From: Clostridia bacterium
Lineage (GTDB): Bacteria > Bacillota > Clostridia > Oscillospirales > Acutalibacteraceae
Direction of reading: 5' to 3'
NCBI GenBank assembly: GCA_900770255.1
Contig: CAAGJN010000018.1
Span: 1 to 55,098, forward strand
DNA: 55,098 nt
Part shown: one piece after another, positions 17,180 through 24,719 of the stretch
Layout: the number at the start of each line of letters is the position of its first letter
How positions within the stretch are numbered: position 1 is the first letter of the stretch
Notes under the pieces: generated by a model
The model's input: the letters and a program-made list of their open reading frames with translations, nothing else
Database searches by the model: none
What the model was told of the DNA's origin: nothing
Program-made: the position numbers and the translations under genes

Positions 17180-17950
17180 ATGCTTTTGACGATAGACATC
17201 GGCAACACAAATTTATCTATAGGAGCTTTTGACGGCGATGAGCTCAAGTTCGTTTCACGCCTGGCAACTGACCGTTCGCGCACCGACGACCAGTATGCGA
17301 TCGAGCTGCAAAACATTTTTGTGCTCTACGGTTATAGCTTTGAAGCGTTCGACGGCTGCGCGATAAGCTCGGTCGTGCCGGAACTCACGGGGACTCTCGA
17401 GAGCGCGGCTGTAAGAATAACGGGCAAGGCTCCGCTCATCCTGGGCCCCGGTGTCAAAACAGGCATAAACATTCTGGCTGACGATCCGTCGCAGGCAGGC
17501 GCAGATCTTGTCGCCGCCTCGGTCGCGGCCGCAAATCTCTACGAGCTTCCCTGCTTTGTTATCGATCTCGGAACCGCCACGAAGATAAACGTCATTGACG
17601 AGAGCGGCTCCTTCTGCGGCTGCGCTATCGCGCCCGGAGTCGGGATCTCGCTCGAGGCGCTCTCTACCAGGACCTCGCAGCTGCCCGCAATAAGTCTCTC
17701 AACCCCTAAAAAGGCCATCGGCACAAATTCTATCGACTGCATGCAGTCCGGCGTCGTATTCGGCACCGCGGCGATGCTCGACGGGCTGTGCGACCGAATG
17801 GAAAAAGAGCTGGGCAGAAAAGTCAAATCGTTTGTCGCAACAGGCGGTCTTTCGCGTGAGATTATAAAAAGCTGCAATCACGATATCATCCACGATGCAG
17901 AGCTCGTCCTCAAAGGTCTGCGTATAATCTACGGCAAGAACAGGAAATAA
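17180..17950 (+). CDS. coaX: Type III pantothenate kinase
   Basis: CoaX phosphorylates pantothenate in the first step of coenzyme A synthesis. It belongs to the ASKHA fold: phosphate-1 motif IDIGNTNLSIG (residues 5-15), GVKTG followed by DPSQAGADLVAA near residue 100, and IDLGTATKINVID around residue 125. The ATG at 17180 is chosen because GAAGGAG is 9 bases upstream; a GTG at 17171 touches that ribosome binding site. The length of 256 residues is normal. An ECF S component follows in the same direction, which suggests that uptake and phosphorylation of pantothenate are coupled. Confidence 0.96.
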   Translation: MLLTIDIGNTNLSIGAFDGDELKFVSRLATDRSRTDDQYAIELQNIFVLYGYSFEAFDGCAISSVVPELTGTLESAAVRITGKAPLILGPGVKTGINILADDPSQAGADLVAASVAAANLYELPCFVIDLGTATKINVIDESGSFCGCAIAPGVGISLEALSTRTSQLPAISLSTPKKAIGTNSIDCMQSGVVFGTAAMLDGLCDRMEKELGRKVKSFVATGGLSREIIKSCNHDIIHDAELVLKGLRIIYGKNRK

Positions 17951-18043
17951 ACAAATCAGATATTAAAAGCAATGCTTTTGATAATAAACCCGTCAATTTT
18001 GCGCTGCATCCGAAATTCGGAGCAACAGCAAGGAGGAATAAAC

Positions 18044-18673
18044 ATGTCAAAAACATCCGCTGCCGCATCGCGGCAAAAACTCATGCGTCTCGTGTTCACT
18101 GCACTGCTGACCGCACTGATAATCGTGATGACGTTTACGCCGCTCGGCTATCTAAAATTCGGCGCGATAGAGATAACCTTTATCTCCATCCCCGTAGTCA
18201 TAGGCGCAGTCTTGCTCGGTCAGGCCGGAGGTCTGTTCCTCGGAGCAGTATTCGGCATAACGAGCTTCATTCAGTGCTTCGGCATGAGCGCTTTCGGCAC
18301 CGCGCTGCTCGCTGTCAGCCCTTTACGCACCGCGATAGTCTGCATAGTCCCCCGTGTTCTCATGGGTTGGCTGACTGCGCTGATATTTAAAGCGATGACC
18401 GCAAAGCACAGCGCCGGTTTTGTGCAGTATCTCATTTCAAGCATAGCGGGGCCGGTGCTCAACACGGTGCTGTTCACAACGACGCTCTTGCTCCTGTTTT
18501 CCGACGCACCTATAATTCTTCAGCTCAAGGAACAGTTCGGTTCGGCAAACATATTTGCGTTTGCAGTCGCTTTCGTCGGAGTAAACGGACTGATTGAAGC
18601 GGGAGTCTGCGCAGTTCTTGGAACCGCGCTCTGCAAAGCGCTCTCAGTTGCAATGAAGAAAATGAAAATGTAA
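18044..18673 (+). CDS. ECF transporter S component (probable pantothenate uptake)
   Basis: A 209-residue integral membrane protein with about six hydrophobic helices in the style of ECF substrate-binding components: a basic N-terminus (RQKLMRLVFTALLTALI), FGAIEITFISIPVVIGAVLLG, and PRVLMGW. AGGAGG lies 7 bases before the ATG at 18044; an earlier frame start at 17972 lacks one. It directly follows coaX. In Firmicutes a PanT-type S component often accompanies pantothenate kinase, so pantothenate is the likely substrate, though this is inferred from context. It is followed by a strong terminator. Confidence 0.85.
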   Translation: MSKTSAAASRQKLMRLVFTALLTALIIVMTFTPLGYLKFGAIEITFISIPVVIGAVLLGQAGGLFLGAVFGITSFIQCFGMSAFGTALLAVSPLRTAIVCIVPRVLMGWLTALIFKAMTAKHSAGFVQYLISSIAGPVLNTVLFTTTLLLLFSDAPIILQLKEQFGSANIFAFAVAFVGVNGLIEAGVCAVLGTALCKALSVAMKKMKM

Positions 18674-18680
18674 AAATATA

Positions 18681-18727
18681 ACGGCTGTATCAAAGCTCGC
18701 AGCAAAGCGGCGGTACAGCCGTTTTTT
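18681..18727 (+). terminator. Rho-independent terminator after the coaX unit
   Basis: 9-bp stem ACGGCTGTA (18681-18689) / TACAGCCGT (18714-18722) followed by TTTTT. It ends the coaX-ECF transcript. Confidence 0.9.
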
Positions 18728-19219
18728 CCAGCGTCAAATTGCCTGTTAAAGGCAGACGCTCTGCAACCGCCCGATGTGCAGGCGGAGCTAAAGCTCAATA
18801 TCCGAACGCGACAGTATCAATTCAGATGCTGCCGCGCTTTGCTGTGCCGTTTTCTTCTTTCTGCTTTTCTTGTCTAAACAGCAGCAAAGGTTACAGCCGC
18901 CGCAGCGCAAACGAATGTTGTTGCCTCGCTTTATATTTGTGCAAAAGTGCGGCAAATTCCGTTGCTCTCACTCAGAACCAAAAGCAAGCTATCTTTTCTT
19001 GAATCTGCTCATATCGATTACCTATCATGTGCATACAAATCCACTAAATTTTCTGAATTTTTGCAACATTATTCGCAAGGGCAGAAAAACCGACAATTTG
19101 TTCTGTAAAGAATTAACAAATAATTTTGCCGTTTTCAACAAAAATCGACTTTAAGTATTGTTAAATGTGAAAAATTGTGATAGTTTTGTATATGTTTATA
19201 AACAATTAGAGGTGTAAAA
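18728..19219. other. Gene-free stretch
   Basis: About 490 bases with no convincing gene. Short open frames at 18739-19002 and 18870-19154 lack ribosome binding sites and family-like sequence. The right half is AT-rich and contains the leader of the following gene. No RNA motif or repeat was recognised. Confidence 0.5.
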
Positions 19220-20203
19220 ATGAAAAGATTTCTTAGCTTTTGCATTGCTGTATCAGCTGCGGCTATCTCTGTGATACTGTTTATATCCTCCGCTACTCCC
19301 GCTTTTGCTTTGACGGTTGATGGGTCGATATCGCAGTCCGAGATAGACGTTTCAAATGTTGAATTACAATGCGACGGAAACAGCGGAAACGGAATCTGCA
19401 CACTCATCACTTACTATTCCGCGCAAACCTCGCGTTCATCCTACATCGCCTTTAACTGCAATATTGCAAAGGATGAAATAACATCCGACAGTCAAATTGC
19501 TTTTGAAATATATATCAACGATAAGCCGACGATAATAATTGACGCCGCGGGGAACGTTGAATACGATCCTCAGTTCTTCTACGTCAGAGCCGCAGTTCGC
19601 TGCGCCGGGTTGGGCGCGACATGCGAAGCAGTAGTTGACTTCAAATATGAACAGAGTGGATATCCGTCTATACGCGTGCGGATGATTGACCTCGAGGGAG
19701 TTCCCTCAAAATTCTTTGATCTTGACACCGAGATGACTCCGATCGATCAAGTCACAACGGCTACGCAAACCACGGCGACATCGAACAATTCTTTGATAGC
19801 TTCCGATGCAGGAGCAAATGCGTCAGCGAAATCGGCCTCAAATAAAACGACGAGCAAGAAAACAGCTCAATCAGGCAAGACTACTAAAGCCGCAAAATCA
19901 ACCACGCAAAAAGCAGAGAAAACCACCAAAAAGGCCTCTAAATCAAAAACGAAATCATCCGGCAGCTCTAAAACTAAAACTACCACCAGCAGCGCCGAAA
20001 AAAGCCGTAAGACCGGCGCCGCCGAGTATGATGATATTGAGTATCAGACATACACTTTAACTGACGATTCGCTCAGTACAAGCGATGCGGCCGGCATGCG
20101 GCGCGGGATCGTCGCTGTGTGCGCCGCCGCGATTGCTGCAATGGTTATCTCAGTTGCCATACTCATAGGGCGCAAATCCTCAAAGAACAATAAAGACAAA
20201 TAG
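19220..20203 (+). CDS. Exported, membrane-anchored protein of unknown function
   Basis: A 327-residue protein I do not recognise. It has a signal peptide (residues 1-31, cleavage after AFA) and a globular extracellular domain of about 155 residues with four cysteines, three of them in NGICTL, RCAG and ATCEAV contexts. A long Ser/Thr/Lys-rich linker follows (about 185-265, many KTT, KSK and SSK units), with a C-terminal transmembrane helix near residue 300 and a basic tail. The design is a surface domain held away from the membrane on a cationic stalk that could contact wall polymers. AGAGGTG lies before the ATG. It is monocistronic, flanked by a gene-free stretch and a terminator. There is no LPXTG motif. 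Confidence 0.85.
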   Translation: MKRFLSFCIAVSAAAISVILFISSATPAFALTVDGSISQSEIDVSNVELQCDGNSGNGICTLITYYSAQTSRSSYIAFNCNIAKDEITSDSQIAFEIYINDKPTIIIDAAGNVEYDPQFFYVRAAVRCAGLGATCEAVVDFKYEQSGYPSIRVRMIDLEGVPSKFFDLDTEMTPIDQVTTATQTTATSNNSLIASDAGANASAKSASNKTTSKKTAQSGKTTKAAKSTTQKAEKTTKKASKSKTKSSGSSKTKTTTSSAEKSRKTGAAEYDDIEYQTYTLTDDSLSTSDAAGMRRGIVAVCAAAIAAMVISVAILIGRKSSKNNKDK

Positions 20204-20347
20204 CTGTATAGGACATATCTTTTTTATAAAAACGCGGATAACCGTTTTAAGCAGCATCTGACAAACCTTGCAAAGCGGTCAAAAAATCCGCACAGCACAG
20301 GCTCTGGGACTCAAATGTCCCGAGAACAAACGAGACAACAGAATAAT

Positions 20348-20396
20348 AAATCCCTGCGAGCGGTTCAAATTCAGGACTGGCCGCAGGGATTTTATT
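20348..20396 (+). terminator. Rho-independent terminator
   Basis: Perfect 11-bp stem AAATCCCTGCG (20348-20358) / CGCAGGGATTT (20382-20392) with a T-rich tail on the plus strand. It is about 145 bases after the exported protein gene and is probably its terminator. Confidence 0.75.
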
Positions 20397-20406
20397 AAAG
20401 AGTAAA

Positions 20407-20445
20407 AGTTCCCGAGCAGAAAAACATTTGGCTGCTCGGGAAACT
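20407..20445 (-). terminator. Terminator of the EFR1 gene
   Basis: Stem AGTTCCCGAGCAG (20407-20419) / CTGCTCGGGAAACT (20432-20445, one bulge) immediately after the minus-strand stop codon, followed on that strand by a T-rich tract. Confidence 0.75.
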
Positions 20446-20446
20446 T

Positions 20447-21190
20447 TCACTCCATATGATAGCGCGGCTTTCCCGCACTCTTTTTGCCGTATTCAATAGC
20501 CTCTGCCGGGCAGCAGCAGATACACGCCATGCAATGCGTACAATTTCCGCCCCAGACGGGCTTTTTGTCTTTGAGCTTGATATTGTTAAGCGGGCATAGA
20601 TTTTCACACCGGCCGCATCCAATACATTTTTCACCCGTATAAAAGCTGTTCGCTTTGACAAAGAAGCGATAGAAGATCGGATTGACAGCGGCGCTCATAA
20701 AACGGTCATATAGGTTATTGCGCGGTGCCGGGAAGGGCTTTCCGGCTTTTATAAATGCGACCGTCTGTTCTATATGCGGCTGCGCCTTTTCAACGATCCG
20801 CTTTGCCTGTGCGTCATCGGGGACGTCAAACATCGCCACATAGTTTTCGGGCATAACAATCTGCATGACGCCCATATACTCTAAGCTTTTATCTTTGCAC
20901 AGCCGTCTGATATATTTTTCCGCATTGCCAATCTCACCGCCGCAGTCCATCACGAACCAAGCCTTTTTTGCTCCGCTGAACTGAGTATCGGCGATCCAGT
21001 TTTCAACAACATGCGGAATACGCCACGCATAAGTCGGTACGACAAACACAAAACGGTTTTCCGCGCTCACCGCCGAGGTATCACCATTTTTTATCTTTTC
21101 GTTCATGCTGACGAGCGCATCGTCCGTTTCACCGGCGATCCTGCGCGCTATATATCTGCTGTTACCGGTGCCCGTAAAATAGAGTACCAT
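20447..21190 (-). CDS. EFR1-family flavodoxin/ferredoxin protein
   Basis: A 247-residue cytoplasmic protein with a flavodoxin-like N-terminal half (LYFTGTGNSRYIARRIA, the FMN phosphate loop) and two C-terminal [4Fe-4S] ferredoxin motifs, CIGCGRCENLCP and CTHCMACICCCP. This architecture defines the EFR1-type ferrodoxins found widely in clostridia. They are presumed to move electrons between flavin and iron-sulphur centres, but the partner is unknown. AGGAGATG precedes the ATG. It is transcribed divergently from ftsH and ends in its own terminator, so it appears monocistronic. Confidence 0.92.
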   Translation of the reverse strand: MVLYFTGTGNSRYIARRIAGETDDALVSMNEKIKNGDTSAVSAENRFVFVVPTYAWRIPHVVENWIADTQFSGAKKAWFVMDCGGEIGNAEKYIRRLCKDKSLEYMGVMQIVMPENYVAMFDVPDDAQAKRIVEKAQPHIEQTVAFIKAGKPFPAPRNNLYDRFMSAAVNPIFYRFFVKANSFYTGEKCIGCGRCENLCPLNNIKLKDKKPVWGGNCTHCMACICCCPAEAIEYGKKSAGKPRYHME

Positions 21191-21221
21191 AATTTCATCT
21201 CCTATGATCTGAATTTATACA

Positions 21222-21251
21222 ATTATATATTGACCGAAGCTAAACAATCAA
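21222..21251 (-). promoter_or_regulatory. SigA-type promoter for the EFR1 gene
   Basis: On the minus strand TTGATT (21246-21251), an 18-base spacer and TATAAT (21222-21227), about 30 bases before the start codon. Confidence 0.65.
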
Positions 21252-21416
21252 GGTCAAACAGACAAAATTTAAAAACTGTTTTCAAAATATGCTCCGTATT
21301 TTGTCACGAAACAGGCAAAAAGCGGCAAGAGACTAAGGGGCAAAACGAGAGCTCTTCCGCCGCAGATGCTTTTATCCGAGCTTTTCGTTGTGCATAACAA
21401 ATTAACAGACTGTTCA

Positions 21417-21446
21417 TTGATTTGTTTATTGATAATAGAGTATAAT
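21417..21446 (+). promoter_or_regulatory. SigA-type promoter for ftsH
   Basis: TTGATT (21417-21422), an 18-base spacer and TATAAT (21441-21446), about 45 bases before the ftsH ATG. Confidence 0.7.
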
Positions 21447-21490
21447 ATATACACAATAAATCCGTGAGGGTGAAAAGAAAGGAACAGTCC

Positions 21491-23317
21491 ATGAAAGAGG
21501 TAAAATCCCCCAAGAAGCCGCTGCTGTTTTACTACGGCATCGCGCTGCTCATTATTGTTCTGTTCAACGTCATTGTAACTCCCCTGCTTGTCAAAGGCAG
21601 AGTTACTGAAGTGGACTACGGCACGTTCATGAGCATGATCGAAGAGAAGAATATCGGCAGCGTTGAAATTGAGGACACGCAGATAGTTTTTACTGACAAA
21701 GACAACACAAAAATATATAAAACCGGCGTTATGAACGACCCAACGCTGACCCAGAGGCTGTACGACTCGGGCGCGACGTTTTCAAAGGATATAGATCAGA
21801 CTATGTCGCCGGTGCTCAGCTTTCTGCTGACTTTTGTACTTCCTATGATGATCTTTATCGGACTCGGGCAGTATCTGAGCAAAAAGCTTGTTGAACAGGC
21901 CGGCGGCAAAAACTCAATGGCCTTCGGATTCGGCAACAGTAACGCTAAAGTCTATGTTCAGTCCACTCAGGGCATTCACTTCAGCGACGTCGCCGGCGAG
22001 GACGAAGCAAAAGAGAGCCTGGCGGAAATAGTGGACTATCTTCACAATCCGCATAAGTACGCTGACGTCGGAGCATCAATGCCAAAGGGCGTGCTGCTCG
22101 TCGGCCCTCCCGGCACAGGTAAAACGATGCTCGCAAAGGCCGTTGCAGGTGAAGCAAACGTTCCGTTCTTCTCAATCTCCGGTTCGGAATTTGTCGAGAT
22201 GTTCGTCGGCATGGGCGCGTCAAAGGTACGCGATCTGTTCAGCCAGGCAAAGGAGAAAGCTCCGTGCATCGTGTTTATCGATGAGATTGACGCGATCGGC
22301 AAGAAGCGCGACGGACAGTTCAGCAGCAACGATGAGCGCGAGCAGACGCTCAATCAGCTGCTTACGGAGATGGACGGCTTTGAAGAAAACACCGGGGTTA
22401 TAATTCTGGCGGCCACCAACCGTCCCGAGACACTTGATCCCGCTCTGACGCGCCCCGGCCGCTTTGACAGGCGCGTACCCGTTGAGCTGCCCGACCTTGC
22501 AGGACGTGAGGCTATACTCAAGGTACATGCAAAAAAGATCAAGACTTCCGACGACGTCGATTTCCACACTATTGCACGCATGGCCTCCGGCGCATCGGGC
22601 GCTGAGCTTGCAAACATTATAAACGAGGCGGCGCTCAGAGCCGTCAGAAACAACCGCACCGTAGTCAATGAGTCGGATCTTGAGGAGAGCATCGAGGTCG
22701 TCATTGCCGGATATCAGAAGAAGAGCACAGTGCTCTCGGACAGCGAGAAAAAGATCGTCGCATATCACGAGATAGGCCACGCGCTTGTCGCTGCGATGCA
22801 GACGCACTCTGCTCCAGTGCAAAAGATAACGATAATCCCGAGAACCTCCGGCGCGCTCGGCTATACGATGCAGGTCGACCAGGGCGACAAATATCTGCTG
22901 ACAAAGCAGGAGCTGGAGAATAAGATCGCAACGCTGACCGGCGGCCGCGCCGCAGAGGAGGTCGTATTTGGCGAGATAACGACCGGCGCCTCGAACGACA
23001 TTGAACAGGCAACCAAGATCGCACGCGCAATGATAACCCGCTACGGTATGAGCGAGGATTTCGATATGGTGGCGATGGAGACTGTATCTAACCAATACCT
23101 CGGCGGAGACACTGCTCTCGCCTGTTCCGCAGATACGCAGAACGAGATCGACAAAAAGGTTGTTGAACTCGTCAAGGCGCAGCATCGCAAGGCCGAGAAA
23201 ATACTTACCGACAACCGTGCAAAGCTCGACGAGCTGGCCAAATATCTCTATGAAAAAGAGACGATAACCGGCGAAGAATTTATGTCTATTCTCAACAAGG
23301 GAGGCGCAGCAGAATGA
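21491..23317 (+). CDS. ftsH: ATP-dependent zinc metalloprotease FtsH
   Basis: FtsH is the membrane-anchored hexameric AAA+ protease that degrades misfolded membrane proteins and regulators. Two transmembrane helices (about 11-32 and 107-127) flank the extracytoplasmic domain. Walker A GPPGTGKT is at 205-212, Walker B is IVFIDEIDAIG, and the second region of homology is DPALTRPGRFDR. The zinc site H426-E-I-G-H430 is present. The ATG at 21491 has AAAGGA upstream; a GTG frame start at 21464 lacks one. The length of 608 residues is normal. Its stop overlaps the start of the DUF308 gene (ATGA). Unlike the common hpt-ftsH arrangement, no hpt or tilS is adjacent. Confidence 0.97.
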   Translation: MKEVKSPKKPLLFYYGIALLIIVLFNVIVTPLLVKGRVTEVDYGTFMSMIEEKNIGSVEIEDTQIVFTDKDNTKIYKTGVMNDPTLTQRLYDSGATFSKDIDQTMSPVLSFLLTFVLPMMIFIGLGQYLSKKLVEQAGGKNSMAFGFGNSNAKVYVQSTQGIHFSDVAGEDEAKESLAEIVDYLHNPHKYADVGASMPKGVLLVGPPGTGKTMLAKAVAGEANVPFFSISGSEFVEMFVGMGASKVRDLFSQAKEKAPCIVFIDEIDAIGKKRDGQFSSNDEREQTLNQLLTEMDGFEENTGVIILAATNRPETLDPALTRPGRFDRRVPVELPDLAGREAILKVHAKKIKTSDDVDFHTIARMASGASGAELANIINEAALRAVRNNRTVVNESDLEESIEVVIAGYQKKSTVLSDSEKKIVAYHEIGHALVAAMQTHSAPVQKITIIPRTSGALGYTMQVDQGDKYLLTKQELENKIATLTGGRAAEEVVFGEITTGASNDIEQATKIARAMITRYGMSEDFDMVAMETVSNQYLGGDTALACSADTQNEIDKKVVELVKAQHRKAEKILTDNRAKLDELAKYLYEKETITGEEFMSILNKGGAAE

Positions 23318-23862
23318 AAACACGTTCCGGATTTGGATGGATGGAACTGATAACAGGCATACTGCTGATCGTGCTCGGAATATTCACTTTTGTATATCCC
23401 GATAACACAGTTACTACAATGGTAGTCATATACGGCGTACTCGCCGTGATAACGGGTATTGTTGACATCATTTTTTATGTTCGTGTTGACAAGCATATCG
23501 GCTTCGGTCCGACAATTTCGCTGATATCGGGCATACTCAGCGTTATGGCCGGCATAATGCTTCTTTTTTACCCAAACGCGGGCAAATGGATTCTCTCGCT
23601 TCTGTTCCCGATATGGTTTATCGCGCACTGCATATCGAGCTTGTCTCACCTGCCTATGATCCGCTTTATCGCTGGCAAATTCACCTATTACTTCACGATG
23701 ATTGTCAATATAATCGGCCTTGTGCTCGGCATCGTCATGATATTCAGCCCGAATATTTCGCTGATGACTGTGGCGTATATAGTCGGCATTTATCTGATTT
23801 TGCTCGGCATCGACAGCGTTGTGATAGCAATAAGCCGTATCGGCGCAAGCAAGCAAAACTGA
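23314..23862 (+). CDS. DUF308 (HdeD-like) membrane protein
   Basis: A 182-residue protein of six predicted transmembrane helices. The paired pattern 'GILLIVLGIFTFVYPD' and 'GILSVMAGIMLLFYPN' is characteristic of the DUF308/HdeD family, in which each repeat has a helix pair ending in YP. HdeD in Escherichia coli is linked to acid resistance; clostridial members are uncharacterised. It overlaps the ftsH stop by 4 bases, so it is translationally coupled and probably shares its stress or membrane-quality context. A terminator follows. Confidence 0.88.
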   Translation: MKTRSGFGWMELITGILLIVLGIFTFVYPDNTVTTMVVIYGVLAVITGIVDIIFYVRVDKHIGFGPTISLISGILSVMAGIMLLFYPNAGKWILSLLFPIWFIAHCISSLSHLPMIRFIAGKFTYYFTMIVNIIGLVLGIVMIFSPNISLMTVAYIVGIYLILLGIDSVVIAISRIGASKQN

Positions 23863-23880
23863 ACATAATACCTAATTTTG

Positions 23881-23906
23881 AGCCGTGCTTAACAGCACGG
23901 CTTTTT
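23881..23906 (+). terminator. Terminator after the ftsH-DUF308 unit
   Basis: Stem AGCCGTGCT / AGCACGGCT with a four-base loop, followed by TTTTT. Confidence 0.9.
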
Positions 23907-23970
23907 GCTTTGCGTCGCAAAAAACTTGTTTGCAGATTTATTAAATTTGTATGAATATTTATATAAAATT

Positions 23971-23999
23971 ATTGACAAAAGTTTAGTGAGAGTCTATTA
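23971..23999 (+). promoter_or_regulatory. Consensus SigA promoter for the RHH-clpB operon
   Basis: TTGACA (23971-23976), a 17-base spacer and TATTAT (23994-23999). It is followed by a leader of about 37 bases with AAGGAG. No CIRCE or CtsR box was found around it. Confidence 0.85.
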
Positions 24000-24041
24000 T
24001 ATGTAAAGAAGCTGTGAAACAGCCAGAAGGAGTTGATACCC

Positions 24042-24689
24042 TTGAAAAAAACACTATACAGCCTGATGCTCAGCGAAGACGTAGTCCGAGAAGCGGATCG
24101 TCTGGCGCATCAGATGGGAACAAACCGTTCAAATCTGATAAATCAGATCCTCGCCGAATACTTCGGCATGACAACGCCTCAGAGACGTATAAACGACGTT
24201 TTTCAGGCGATCGTTGAAGCGGTGACTCCCTATGGTCAACTGGTTCCCTTTTTTGCACCGAACGACCTGACGATGTCGCTTAAAAGCAGCCTCGAATACA
24301 AGTACCGCCCGACAGTCAAATACGAAGTCGAGCTCTATGAAAACGGTCAGGATTCTATTGGAGAGCTCTCCGTTATATTCCGCACGCAGAGCGCTGCGCT
24401 CATCTCAGACATGACGAGTTTCTTCCGTCTGTGGCACAATATAGAGCAAAAATATCTCCCCCGCTACGGAGTCAGCGGCATTGACTACGCTCTCTACGAC
24501 AATAAATTTTGCCGCAGCATAGTCCTGCCGAACAGAGATATCTCCACTCAGGAGCTTGCGGACGCACTCTCGGGCTATATCGAAATTTTTGATGAGCTTA
24601 TGAAGGGCTTTCTCGCGGGCAGATACACCCCTGCGGAAGTAGACCACCGCTATGCGACATATATCGCAGAGCAAAATGTTATTATCTAA
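24042..24689 (+). CDS. Ribbon-helix-helix domain protein upstream of clpB
   Basis: A 215-residue protein. The first 45 residues match a ribbon-helix-helix (CopG/Arc/MetJ) DNA-binding domain: a short strand (KKTLYSLMLS) followed by two helices (EDVVREADRLAHQM and SNLINQILAEYFG). The remaining 170 residues are a domain I do not recognise, rich in aromatic residues. The start is TTG at 24042, 9 bases after AAGGAG; an in-frame TTG at 24033 touches the ribosome binding site. It is the first gene of an operon with clpB, 30 bases upstream of it, under a consensus promoter. It is plausibly a regulator of this operon, but no operator repeat was identified. Confidence 0.82.
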   Translation: MKKTLYSLMLSEDVVREADRLAHQMGTNRSNLINQILAEYFGMTTPQRRINDVFQAIVEAVTPYGQLVPFFAPNDLTMSLKSSLEYKYRPTVKYEVELYENGQDSIGELSVIFRTQSAALISDMTSFFRLWHNIEQKYLPRYGVSGIDYALYDNKFCRSIVLPNRDISTQELADALSGYIEIFDELMKGFLAGRYTPAEVDHRYATYIAEQNVII

Positions 24690-24719
24690 ACCAACAAAAA
24701 CCGGTAAGCAGGTGATTTT

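Noticed and set aside
18739..19154. Two short plus-strand open frames after the coaX terminator
   Set aside because: No ribosome binding site, no hydrophobic or domain pattern, and composition like noncoding sequence.
22220..23323. 367-codon minus-strand open frame opposite ftsH
   Set aside because: It is fully antisense to the well-supported ftsH gene, has no family-like sequence, and comes from the base composition of the opposite strand.
23940..24041. Search for CtsR (GGTCAAA repeats) or CIRCE operators before the RHH-clpB operon
   Set aside because: Neither motif is present; only a consensus SigA promoter and a ribosome binding site are seen.
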